From: Fagopyrum homotropicum
Lineage: Eukaryota; Streptophyta; Magnoliopsida; Caryophyllales; Polygonaceae
Length of the DNA: 64,000 nt
Assembly (NCBI GenBank): GCA_033239125.1
Contig: BSWB01000003.1
Span: forward strand, 135,445,820-135,509,819
Direction: 5' to 3'
Below the pieces are notes generated by a model. That model saw only the letters and a list, made by a program, of their open reading frames with translations. It was not told where the DNA came from and searched no databases. How positions within the stretch are numbered: the stretch's first letter is position 1; every line of letters begins with the position of its first letter. A program made the translations under genes and the position numbers. This document shows, one piece after another, positions 34,130-45,033 of this stretch.

Positions 34130-34741
34130 TTAAGAAATTTCAGAACTTTCTTGACTACCAACATCAGAATCAACAATTGAAGGTCTCTGATTCATCCCAC
34201 TAAAACTAAAACTCACCCAAATCCTTCTCTCTCCTCCATTATTAGAACTCTTCTTCTCATCATTCTCCTCATCACAAGGCATCTCGAACCTACAAACAGG
34301 GCAAGAGCCATGAATCCCTAGCCACTTCTCTACACACTCCCCATGGAATCTATGCTTGCAAGGCATCTCTTTAACAATTCCATCTCCAACTTTCCAGTCT
34401 TCCAAGCAAATTGAGCATTCGCCAACTTCATTCTCTTCAATCTCTACTACTTCCATAGATTCAATAGCTTCCTTAGTAGCAGGTGGGCGCCCCTGTTTTT
34501 CGTTGTCACCCTGAAACAGAGCATGTCCCATCATCACCATGGACTGCACAAACGGGTTCAGGAGTATGATTCTTTCGTTCTGGATTTGTGGGTCTGGTCG
34601 GACCGTCGAGTTCTGATCCGGGTCGGGTTGGGTTTGAGCTGGGTCGATGTTGGTGATGCCTAGTAGGAATGGTAGAAACAGCGAGAGTCTTTCATGGTTG
34701 GATAGGGGTTGTGTTTGAGCTGATTCTGCTTCGGAAGCCAT
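34130..34741 (-). CDS. RING-H2 E3 ubiquitin ligase, MPSR1-like
   Basis: Probable ubiquitin ligase of 203 residues, intronless. I take the Met at 34741 (MASEAESAQTQ) as start; an upstream in-frame Met at 34819 would add 26 residues that look like leader. A canonical C3H2C3 RING spans about residues 109-150 (CSICLEDW, MPCKHRFHGEC, GSCPVCR) with all eight zinc ligands. The preceding PPATKEAIESM and the trailing RIWVSFSFSG stretch closely resemble Arabidopsis MPSR1 (At1g26800), a cytosolic ligase acting on misfolded proteins; function here is inferred from that. The N-terminal half is hydrophobic with a Pro/Asp/Gln-rich linker. It is divergent to the DMP gene (667 bp between starts). A broken copy lies at 8676-8953. 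Confidence 0.88.
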   Translation of the reverse strand: MASEAESAQTQPLSNHERLSLFLPFLLGITNIDPAQTQPDPDQNSTVRPDPQIQNERIILLNPFVQSMVMMGHALFQGDNEKQGRPPATKEAIESMEVVEIEENEVGECSICLEDWKVGDGIVKEMPCKHRFHGECVEKWLGIHGSCPVCRFEMPCDEENDEKKSSNNGGERRIWVSFSFSGMNQRPSIVDSDVGSQESSEIS

Positions 34742-35407
34742 GAACTGATTGCAGCCTTGTAGGAGTTTGGAGAGAGTTTGTATTTGAGTGTTTTGGAAGA
34801 TGAATGAATTGATCCTCAATTTTCATGGTGATTATAAATGATGAAGGGTAAAGCCTATTAGATTGTTGTGGAAAATTCTCGAACTTGTTAGGTTCAAGAT
34901 AATCACAAATTTAATATTAAACTGGTGCCAGCTGTGATCTTGGGGATTGTTTAATACTATAGATCAATTGTTAATCGAACATTCTAGATTCACCAGTTTT
35001 TTCGAGAAAATCGACCCTAATGGCTTATTCTTTATCTGTTCGGAGATCATCGAGCGCCATTACTGCTGAATTCAAAGGCATTTGTGATTGCACATGACCT
35101 GTTCGATAAATTGTGTCATTGACCAGTAATCGTCAATTTCTTACCTTTGCTTGAGTACTCATCCTCTTTAGGACGACCCATATGAACCGCTAAATGATGG
35201 TTTTGAATGCAAACTTCTTTTTTATTTTTGGTTTTCAAAGATATTTGAATTTCCCCTTCCAATTTGAAATTGAAAAAATGAGGCAGTTACTAATGGTTGC
35301 AAACGGTTATTCATCATCCTGCTGCTCATATCCCCTCAAAATCCCAACTTTCTCGTCACAATTTCAATTCCCTCTGCAAATCAAATAAACAAACCCCAAA
35401 CCAAATT

Positions 35408-36073
35408 ATGGATCAACAAACAGAAGAGTCGGGAATCAGAATCTACACAGCTTCACCACCAACACTTCCACCACCAGAAGAGCCGCCATCGACCACAACC
35501 GCCGGAAACCCCCGCACAGGCGCCGGAGCAAGGACAAAGCGGGCGGTAGCAAAGGGTGTTCAAACAACCCTCTCAAAAACCTCAATGCTAGCCCACTTTC
35601 TCCCAACCGGAACTCTTTTGACATTCGAAATGGTGTTACCGTCAATTTACGGCGTTGGGCGTTGCTCTTCTGTGAGCACCACCATGATGATCACCCTACT
35701 CTCACTCTGCACTCTCTCATGCTTCTTCTTCCATTTCACCGACAGCTTTCGAACTCCGGACGGGAAGGTTGTTTACGGGTTTGTCACTACTCGAGGGTTG
35801 GCGGTTTTCAAGTCTGGATTGGGCGTTGATGTTCCAAAACAAGATAAATTTAGGGTTCAATTTTCCGACTTTGTTCATGCCATGATGTCTGTTATGGTGT
35901 TCGTCTCTATCGCCTTTTCCGATCACCGGGTCACGACTTGCTTGCTTCCTCGTTATACCAGGGAGATGGAGGAAGCTATGGAGAGTTTCCCTTTGATGGT
36001 TGGGATCGTTTGTAGTTGTTTGTTTTTAGTGTTTCCTAAGGCTAGATATGGTATTGGTTGTATGGCTACTTAA
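35408..36073 (+). CDS. DUF679 membrane protein, DMP8/DMP9-like
   Basis: Intronless, 221 residues. I start at the ATG of MDQQTEESGIRIYT (35408); the upstream frame from 35297 lacks family similarity. DUF679 core: KGVQTTLSKTSMLAHFLPTG, then four predicted membrane segments at about 60-80, 91-110, 155-172 and 194-211, with FFFHFTDSF and YGFVTTRGLAVF between the second and third. The N-terminus (ESGIRIYTASPP) and C-terminus (RYGIGCM) are those of the DMP8/DMP9 branch, sperm-expressed proteins needed for gamete fusion; loss of their orthologues in maize and Arabidopsis gives maternal haploids. Membrane location and role here are inferred from the family. No break is seen. Confidence 0.9.
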   Translation: MDQQTEESGIRIYTASPPTLPPPEEPPSTTTAGNPRTGAGARTKRAVAKGVQTTLSKTSMLAHFLPTGTLLTFEMVLPSIYGVGRCSSVSTTMMITLLSLCTLSCFFFHFTDSFRTPDGKVVYGFVTTRGLAVFKSGLGVDVPKQDKFRVQFSDFVHAMMSVMVFVSIAFSDHRVTTCLLPRYTREMEEAMESFPLMVGIVCSCLFLVFPKARYGIGCMAT

Positions 36074-36645
36074 GACGATCGTGTCTTGTTCTTACTGTTT
36101 TCTCAGTTTATTTACTCTTGTAGCATATTCAGATCTAATTTTCCAGAATGAATGAAGACCATTTCTTTTTCTCTTTTATTTATTTTGCTCTCCATCCTCT
36201 TCAACTCAACTTCTTAAATTTTGTGAAAACATAAAATCCAAACCCAACAAAAAATGTTCTTCCTTTTTTTCTTTTGTTTTTTTCATCGTTTTGATAATTG
36301 ATAGAAAAAAAAGTCAGTGTTTCAATATATAGGTCATGAAACGCACAATCATGCGCTTATTAAGGCGCATAAGGTTGTTTATAGATTATGTGATAAAAGA
36401 TTATCCACGTCATCTTCTCTGGACGAACCTACCGGCCTGCAGAACTACAACAAGCTCTTTAAAGTCTTGGTCACCTTGGATTGATTATCTATCTTTAGTT
36501 GTTTTTATTTGGACCTCATCTATATGTATTACTAAAGAAGAACCCCTTTTGTCCACATGTCAACCATTTACATATACCACCTAGGACTTTTTGCTATATA
36601 ATTACATGTTTACCATTTATTTTTTTACAATCACACCACTAATAA
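36074..36645. other. 3' flank of the DMP gene, no gene seen
   Basis: AT-rich sequence up to the Helitron 5' end. An open frame at 36336-36584 has no recognisable motif. Confidence 0.5.
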
Positions 36646-36705
36646 TCTCTATATTATAAATCAAAATTGAAATACTTTCCATCTCGTGTCAAATCATCAA
36701 AAAAG

Positions 36706-36792
36706 ACTACACTTCATCAATCAGCTATGACACATCATTTAATAATTTACACTTCATCAATCAGGTGTGACACATCATTTAATAATTTACAA
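36706..36792. repeat. Tandem repeat in the Helitron 5' region
   Basis: Two copies of a unit of about 44 bp containing CACTTCATCAATCAG and GACACATCATTTAATAATTT. A second tandem pair (35 bp, GTATATGACAACTCAA) lies at about 37285-37352. Confidence 0.8.
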
Positions 36793-39700
36793 TCCAGGTC
36801 TATCATCATAATTCACAAAAATTTATAGCTTTAAAGCTTATCTAATTTGAATGAGTTCTGCATAATCTCCACCAACAATTCCCAATTTAGTGCAATCATT
36901 CATCACTCATTAAAGTTGTGAAATTACGATCTCCTCGAGTTGTCTGCATATGGGAATTGTTCTTCATGGCATAAATTGATAGCTCTGGAGCTGATCTAAT
37001 TTGAATGAATTCTTACTGCACAATCTGCATGAACAATTCCCAAATTAATGCAATTAGCATTTGTGATTTGGCTTCTCCATTCAACAAGTTCCTTCGGCTG
37101 TTTGAGCATATTCAACTTTTGTGATCTGCGATTGTTTCTACAAATCAGGCAAGCAATTCCCCATTAAACATCAAGATGAATCAGACCATAGTTTTATAAA
37201 AGTCATAGGTTTGTTTGAGCATATTCAACATATATGATTTGTGACTTTTTCTACAAATTGAGCAATCAATTCCCATTAACAACAACGTATATGACAACTC
37301 AAACATTCGAGGCAAATCCTCGTATATGACAACTCAAGCATTCGAGGCAGATCCAAACACAGTATATGCTTATAGCAAAATATACAGCAATCTGCAACAA
37401 ACTATCTCTCATGAAATTATTTTAAATAACAATAGTATAATCATTCAACCAATTTGTTTCCATCAATATTTGTGTATAACAAAACCTATACTAATAAATA
37501 CTTTCTACTGAGTAAAAAAACAAAAAATTAAATTATTAAAATATTAAAAATAAGTATAAATTAATGGTTGAAAGATTTGATATGATAATCACAGCAAATC
37601 CATTATAATCTCAACTGATATCTAGATTTGCTTTCTCTAAGTAATATTTGCCTCCTAAATAGTGATTTATAAATCTGTTACAACTAACTTCGAATTTACA
37701 ATGTTATTAGAGGCACATTCATTGGTGGAAATACATTTTTTTTAACAATTCTACTATATTAAGAAAAATTTTGAAAAAAGAAGAATAAGATAAGATCATT
37801 AATTTTAGATTTCTGTCATTATTAATTAATAAGTACATTTATTTTGTTTTTTTTAATAAAGTATTCCTATCTTCTATAAAACCAATCTTGCGGCGTTGAT
37901 GGATTCACATTTACAGTTCAAGTCGAACTACTCATACATACTACTTCAAATTCTCATCCATCAACGCTACATATCTACAACAATTTGCAGCAATCACTCA
38001 ACCTGGTTTGTTACATACATTCACCTTCGAGAAGGTCCTCTACTCATATCTCAGGTAAGCTATGATATTGTTCAATTGCCCTACATTGATAATTTTCATC
38101 GATTTAATATTATCAGTTTGTTTGTATAATGTTTTTAATGAATCGACCATAAATAAGACTATGTATTACATTGAATCAAACAAGAAAACTATACTTATGT
38201 TGAAAATTTTGATCCGGATATTGAATAACACAATAACAACACAATCATTCACATAACCACATTTGGATTTCGAACAGATTAATGAATAAGGCCACACTAA
38301 ATTAACTATCCAAATCCTTGTATTGTGGTTCTAACTATTCCAGTAAAGTCAACACATTTATCCCTTATTCCACTTGTAATTTTATAGACAGATTTTCAAA
38401 AGAGGGGACTTTTCAATCTTATATGATTCAAGATATTTGGTCAAGACATGTACAAATTATATTTAACAATCACTCTTCAACAGTCTTAAGTCAATGTTTT
38501 AATAAGTAATATTTCTTTATATAACATTTTATTGAATTATACATGACTAATCATGTTTTTATTGATGTCAGGTTCATGTATGGCACTGGGTAGTTAACTT
38601 TGGTGTACAAGAACTGAATATTTGTTTTCCTAATTAAGGTAATTTACATTTTTTTCATTGACTGAGATATTAGCATTTTATTTACTTATGTCATTTTACA
38701 TTCGTAAAAGGAATATAACTTTTATAAGGATCAGATTCAGTTTTATATTCAACCTTGTATATTCCTAACCAAGACACCCTAAATAGTCATGTCTTTCTAT
38801 ATTAGAACATAAATATATGAATGCTACACTACACCGAATTTTTAACTGTATAACTTACTAACCCATTCAAATTACAAATAATCAAAGTATCAAATACCTT
38901 TTGTCCCATCTTAGCTATATAATATGTTCATAAACCAATTTTCTAACTAAAATTGAGCTTTAATAGTTCCTAAATTCAGAAGTTTAAGCTGCATACCAAG
39001 TCAAAAACCAAAGGTTCCTGATGTTATTACTTTTATAGATTCATAAAGAGTTAAAGATTAATTTTTAACTATTCGTATTATTTATTCATCATCAACATTT
39101 GAACTTATATATTCCTAACCAAGAGATTCTAATTAGTCATGTGTTTACTATATTAAGACATAAATATATGAATGCTACACTACACCGAATATTTTCCTTC
39201 CTAGCTTTATATTATGCACTTCAAAGAATGTAACATATATATATATAGATTCAATTTGATGTACATAAATTACCTGATACATATGAAGATGTACAAGATT
39301 AGCTCTATATATGTTCCTGTGTAGTTCAAAGGTCCAAAACCAGTTCCTCTTCCATAGCCCAAACATGCATAAAAAAACAGGATATGTAGTTAAACCAACC
39401 CATTCTGTTCAGTAGCATAAATAAAAATTAAAAAAAACAAAAACAAATAAACTAACTAACTTATTAACCCATTCAAATTACAAATAATCAAAGTCTCAAA
39501 TACTCTCTGTCCAATCTTAGCTCTATAATATGGTCATAAACCATTTTCCTAATTAAAATTGAAATGTTATGGTTCCTAAATTCACAATTTAGGCTGCATA
39601 TCAATTCAAAACCTATGTTGCCATCATTTGGTTCAGTAGCATAAATGAAAATTAAAAATTGAAAGTTCAAAGCACCCTATTCTGGAACGTAGCATAAATG

Positions 39701-40195
39701 AAAATTGAAATTGTTATTGAGCATAAAACTGCTTATATATGAGGAAGTGCTTTAGAATGGGGAGGATGATAGCTCACCTATATCAAGAGAAGTTGTTTAA
39801 ACCAATATGAATTGAACTTAATTCTACTACTTCGTGTTTATTAGATGAAACCTAATTTCTACTCCACGTTTGATTAAATGCGGTGAAATTGGGACAATCA
39901 TCAGTAATACAAGGATTCATATATATAGATTGTTCTCACAATTAAAAATTACATTTTTTTAATCGATAACGTTTTTTATAATGGCTGAAATTTACCATCA
40001 TTTGGTTCCAACCGTTAAGCAATTAAAAAGCTATCAGTAGCACAATCTATTGGTTCAATTGACATCAGATCCACACAAATTACTAATATGTCAAATTTAC
40101 TCATTCAAGATACAAATTGTGAGATAAATTAGCTATTCCTATTGATGCCATCAATATATGCTCAGTTACACAAATAGGGGAGGGATGAGAATAGC

Positions 40196-40290
40196 AAACC
40201 TATCGCCGGAGATGAGTGCACTCGCAGTGTAGATGCCGAGCGAAATAGCTACAGATCTGAACCAGTCGCCATACGTTACGGTGTTTATTC
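40196..40290 (-). other. Possible captured exon inside the Helitron
   Basis: The minus strand has an open stretch reading YGDWFRSVAISLGIYTASAL, GC-richer than its surroundings and hydrophobic. It looks exon-like but I do not recognise the gene. Helitrons often carry host gene pieces. Confidence 0.25.
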
Positions 40291-41163
40291 AAGGTCTTAG
40301 AACCAATCGACTCATCTGGTGGGTGAGCTATAGAATTTCAGAATGAAATTGGATCGGGCATCACGACGGCTTGCCCTATTTTCTTAATCCCTTACCCAAT
40401 GAATAAAAAATCAGGTTATTTTATGTTGAATTAAAATTTTAACTTTTAAAAACCCTATCCGTTCCTTTAAGTGTATGAGCCTTTTTTGGGCCTTATGTAG
40501 AATTGAATGTATGTATGGATGTTAAAATTTATTTTTGTTAACTTTTGATACATTTTATTAATAATGATTAATTTACATTATAATTGACTCACATATTAAA
40601 ATCTAATGTTATATATATACACAATATCAATAGCATAGTTGTTTACTACATTTATTACTGTTTGTTTTTTCCAGAAATTATCCATGGATCCATCCCCAAA
40701 GTATAATCGGTTGAAGAGAAAATTTACAATTTCTCAAAAAAGGCAAGCTAATAGTAAAAGTGCTATAAAGTGCGGTAATATAATTTGTTTGATTTTTATT
40801 TTTTATTCAATTTTTTTATCAATTAATAAAAATTGTTATGTGTATGTTATAGGTGAATCATGAAGTTGTAATGGAGTTACTCAATATTCAAACAGAAAAC
40901 CTTTATCGGACATTACAAATGGTGCACATCATTGATTCATTTTTTATAAAATGATATAAATATTGTAGCTAATTTTAATAAATTCTCTTGATGTAGTAAG
41001 TCAGTTTACACCGATGTCGTCTATATCAAACTCCAACTTGGGACGATCCACACTACATACCAACAACGCAATCGATAATACAATACTGAATCAAAAAAAT
41101 GGTATTTTTGTAATATTTTTTCAATTTTAAATATTCTTTGTTGTGTACTAGATCACCTCCACC

Positions 41164-41716
41164 TGGTTACTTTCGAGATAGAGCAATATTGGCCCCCACA
41201 AATGAAATAGTTGAGAAGGTCAACTCTCATATTATGAGTTCTATTCAAGGAGAGGAGAGACTTACTTAAGCTCGGACTCTATTTGCCCTACAGAAGGAGG
41301 TGGATCATATGATAAGACTGTGTATTCAAGTGAGTTTCTAAACATTATCATGTTCTGGTTTTCCAAACCATGAGTTGATTCTAAAGATCGGTGTTCCTGT
41401 TATATTGATGAGGAACATAGATCAGTTTGCTGGCTTGTGCAATGGTACTAGACTTATTGTTACCAGACTTGGACAACATATTATTGAAGCAAAGATCATT
41501 ACTGGGAATAATATAGGTGAAAAAACACTAATTTCACGTACTTTAATGTCCCCGTCAGACAACAAGTACCCATTCAGATTCCGAAGGAGACAATTTCCTC
41601 TAATGGTTTGTTTTGCAATGATAATTAATAAGAGTCAAGGCCAATCACTTTCACAAGTAGGACTATATCTTTCAAGAATGGTTTTCAGTAATGACAGTTA
41701 TATGTTGCTATTTTAA
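41164..41716 (+). pseudogene. Helitron helicase (PIF1-like), C-terminal fragment
   Basis: SF1 helicase of the Helitron RepHel protein. Pieces: GYFRDRAILAPTNEIVEKVN (from about 41175), then SSEFLNIIMFSG in another frame, then 41375-41716 with LKIGVPVILMRNIDQFAGLCNGTRL and the motif VI region MIINKSQGQSLSQVGLYL. At least two frameshifts are needed to read through. The Walker A/B part and Rep domain upstream are missing. Confidence 0.85.
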
Positions 41717-42104
41717 GGGTTACAAGCAGAGACGGGCTTAAGACATTGATATGTTTTGATGAGGGGAAACTTCAGGAAACTACACATAATGTAGTATATA
41801 GAGAGGTCTTCCAAAATATCAACTAAGGTATGAAAAAAATTAAAACTTATACATTCATCATCATTTATAAACATATATTGGAACTTGAATATGTACTCTC
41901 ATTGACCCTTACAAACATTTTTTGTTTCAGGTACTGTGATCATGTCTTCAAAATTATGTAATGTTGAGCCGTTCCTAAATATGTCATCTTGATTATCTAA
42001 CTACCGATATTAATAAAATCATTAGTATTGATTGGAGTTTTTGTATTGGGTTAGATAATATTGTACAAGTTATTTACAAAAATTATAAAAAAAATTTTAA
42101 ATAA

Positions 42105-42132
42105 CCCGTGCAGGGCACGGGCAATGAACTAG
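42105..42132 (+). other. Helitron 3' terminal hairpin and CTAG end
   Basis: A perfect 7-bp stem with a 3-base loop, then CAATGAA and CTAG. This is the transposition terminator structure of Helitrons. Confidence 0.9.
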
Positions 42133-43470
42133 TTATTGTTTAAATGAGGCCAACCCAATGCGATTTTGTTAAACATAAGTTACTTCTGATTTTTCCTTAT
42201 TAGTTGGATGGCTTCTAGAGATATATAAGTCATCCTTAGCATTAATTTCATTCAAAAATTCCTTTGTCGAAAATAAACACAATATGATTTTTCTCAAAAT
42301 ACCAAAGAGAGTTTTTGTAGATCGTTGAATCCGATTAGCTAGGTTGTTTCTTGTTGTGATAATCTCCTTCGCGAATTCAGTGACGTCATCGCCGTGCTAT
42401 AGGCCTCTAACTGGTCGTGTGTGTTGTTGTAGAAGTGGGGTTGTTTGGTCATTCAAAATAGTTCTTCATCTCGAGATCAACGGTTTTTTTCAATTTTCCA
42501 TTCTTTTTTTCTTTTTAGCTTTATATCCATCTTTTGTTTTTATTTTTCCATCTTTTATTTAGTGTCTCGCCTGTTTGTCTTCGCTTCTTTGTTATTTGAG
42601 GTGATTATTCGTCTAGATCGGTCAGTCGCGACTAATCCCCGTATCAATTGGTATAAGAGCCATTGATCTTGAGTCGCCGAGTTCATCATCCAGGAGCCGG
42701 TTTGCTTAGTCCTATCAATACAACTTCAATCCAGCCATTTGGGAGTTGAAAAGTCTACGTACCATCATTGTACTTCATTTTTGGGAGCCAAAAAAGTCCT
42801 TTGTAAACATTAACTCCACACTTCAATTCAACTTATTTGGAAGCTACAAAGTCTTTGTCATCATCACAATTCAGTGCCAACTTTTTGAACTTCTAAGAAG
42901 GTCCACAAGCCAGGCACCAACAAGGAGCATATGCTAGTGTCATTTGTGACCCAACAAAAAATTTTCTTCCTTTTTTTTATTTTCATCTTCTTGATAAAAA
43001 AATACTAGAAAGAGAGAAAAAATTAGCTTTGTTGTATAGGCTTGTGACACGAGAAAATAATCAAGCTTCAACAATTGCTCGGTTCGGGCAATATCCAAGG
43101 ATTCATATTGCTCGGTTCGGGCCTTCAAGCAAGAATATTTATTAATTAGTTTAATAATAAAAATAGTGTTTTTTTTAATAATGGTTTAATTCTAAAAATA
43201 TTTGTTTATAGTTTATCAACTAAAGTATACATATCAATATTATTCTTAATTTATGTAATATTTATTAATAATTTTGAATTTAAGTTAAATTTAAAATAAT
43301 TTATTGGTTTAATTAAGGGAAATTTTGGTTGGTACTTATGTGGTATAGTGTATTTCGGATTTTGTCCATGAAATTTTCAAAGTTTAATAATAAAAATAGT
43401 GTTTTGAAAACCCTAATCCCTTAGTCCTCCATCTAGGCTTAAAAACCCTAATCCTTTAATCCTCCATTTG
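42133..43470. other. Intergenic, possible LTR relic near 42650
   Basis: ATTGGTATAAGAGCCA at 42649-42664 resembles the initiator tRNA-Met primer-binding site and follows a CA end, so 42350-42648 may be a decayed LTR. I see no matching second LTR and no coding domains. 43130-43440 is AT-rich with a repeated TAATAATAAAAATAGTG. Confidence 0.3.
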
Positions 43471-43473
43471 GTT

Positions 43474-43616
43474 CAGAGCCCGGATGGATGTACCGTTGCA
43501 TCTGCTATATCTGACGAGACATTGAGATTTTGGAATGTATTTGGGGCCTCTAAAGCTGCTAAACCCGCTCCTACAACTGCTCTTGTGTCGTTTGCTAATG
43601 TCAATCGCATTAAGAT
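43474..43616 (+). pseudogene. CDC20 C-terminal fragment
   Basis: Encodes the last WD40 blade and tail of CDC20, the activator of the anaphase-promoting complex: QSPDGCTVASA, DETLRFWNVFG, and a tail VNRIK where intact CDC20 ends in the APC/C-binding Ile-Arg. Nothing upstream encodes the other WD40 repeats or the C-box. The frame then runs on into unrelated sequence to 43704. It is a single transposed or duplicated exon piece. Confidence 0.8.
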
Positions 43617-44737
43617 CAACAAATTCTTTCCATTTATGTATTTGTTGATTAGTTGGACAAATTACCATTGTCAGTCTAAAAAGTTTTTTGATGGATCTAT
43701 ATAGAATGTATAGTTATCAATACAAATCAATTTATAAATTCAATCTCACATCTGTTTGCTAATGTATTGTTATCAATACAAATTACCATTGCCAGAGGAG
43801 GTACTTGCTCAAGTACCTCCTCAGCCTGAACAAATATCTGCTCATGCTCACCCTCCAGAATATCATCTAGATGAAAAATACCGTGTGAGGACTTCTCCGT
43901 ATCGTACTCAGGAATAAGTGAAGATGGTCCCACATCCTCCGCGCCGATGTTGTGATCATGAGCCTCAACGGATGCATCAACTTATGCATGAAGTGATGCG
44001 TCAACAGAAGCCTCTGAGGGCCTCTACGGGTGCCTGAACGGATATTGAGGCAAGTCTATCCCGTCGAGATTTAGCCTCTCGACGGGTGGATGTTGTACAA
44101 ATCTCGCTTCTCGCTTCTTCTTCTTCTTCTCTCTAATGTTTTTCATCACAATCTGAATTTTTTTTAAAAATCAAATTTTAATTTGTGCTATTATAATGTG
44201 TGTATATATATAAAATTCATAATAAAACACAAAAATAACAAAAACGATAAAAACTAACCTGAAGTCGATCAACAAGTTTCTATTGTTTGAACTTCCGACA
44301 TCTGAATCTTTCACCATTGTTGGATCTTGAAATATGTGGGATTTATGGAGTTGGGAGAAAATAGATCGAAGAAGAGAAGAAAAGAAGAAGAGGAGGCGGC
44401 GGCGAGAGGAAGGGGAGCCCGCCTGCGCGTGGGCCCGGACGCATTGCAAATGAGCCCCATCCAGACGGATTGCCAATCCGCCCGGGCCAGACAGAGTCGG
44501 ATTCCGACTCCTCCGTGTCTTTGGCCGCATCCGAATAACACCACTCTAAAACAATAATCCTTCCAAAAATGACTAGAATATATATCCAGTTAAAAGGGAA
44601 AAAAAAAAGTTGATTCTCACTTACGTCTGAATTGTTAAATGATTGTTTTTGTAAATTTATTTGAAGTAGAAGTCCTACTACGCTCTTATTTTAAATAGGG
44701 GGATATTAAGGGCACGGCGGTCGATTTCGTATACGCA
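43617..44737. other. Intergenic, no supported gene
   Basis: The minus strand around 43933-43780 has an open acidic stretch (HLDDILEGEHEQIFVQAEEV), and 44171-44557 holds overlapping frames on both strands, which I cannot assign. GC content rises at 44390-44530. Confidence 0.35.
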
Positions 44738-44844
44738 CCACGTAGACGTGATGCGTGACCTTCACGGTCACGCATCGCGTAACCGTGACAGGTTCACGGT
44801 TTCGCGATGCGTAACCGTGAAGGTTACGCATCACGTCTACGTGG
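44738..44844. repeat. Large imperfect palindrome at the MULE left border
   Basis: Two arms of about 50 bp (44738-44789 and 44844-44793 reversed) differ at three or four positions. Each arm contains CCACGTAGACGTGATGCGT and CGCATCGCG. It is GC-rich in an AT-rich setting, and the TATA-like box of the transposase gene lies about 100 bp downstream. Confidence 0.9.
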
Positions 44845-44944
44845 ATTTATGACCGTTGAGATTCGAACGTTGTAATCCGAACGTTGTAATTTGAACGTTG
44901 TAAAAGTGACCGTTGTAATTTGAACATTATTGATTTCATTTGGT

Positions 44945-44952
44945 TATATAAA
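44945..44952 (+). promoter_or_regulatory. TATA box of the MULE transposase gene
   Basis: TATATAAA stands about 85 bases before the ATG at 45034, in the expected place for a short leader. Confidence 0.45.
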
Positions 44953-45033
44953 GATAGTAATAGAAGAGGTGAAAAACGCTCACAACATCTTCGAAAAAAA
45001 CAACACAACATTTTCTGGAGAACAGCTGCGAGA

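Larger units (their letters stand above)
36646..42132 (+). mobile_element. Helitron, about 5.5 kb, decayed
   Basis: The 5' end TCTCTATATTATAAA follows an A; the 3' end is CTAG (42129-42132) followed by T, the usual AT insertion site. A hairpin CCCGTGC-AGG-GCACGGG (42105-42121) stands 7 bases before CTAG. The helicase C-terminus is present near the 3' end (41164-41716). The rest is AT-rich, with tandem duplications near the 5' end, and no Rep motif was found. It is rolling-circle type by ends and helicase, but this copy cannot be autonomous. Confidence 0.85.

Noticed and set aside
44171..44557. Possible gene on either strand in the GC-rich stretch
   Set aside because: Frames overlap on both strands with no recognisable domain or splice pattern.
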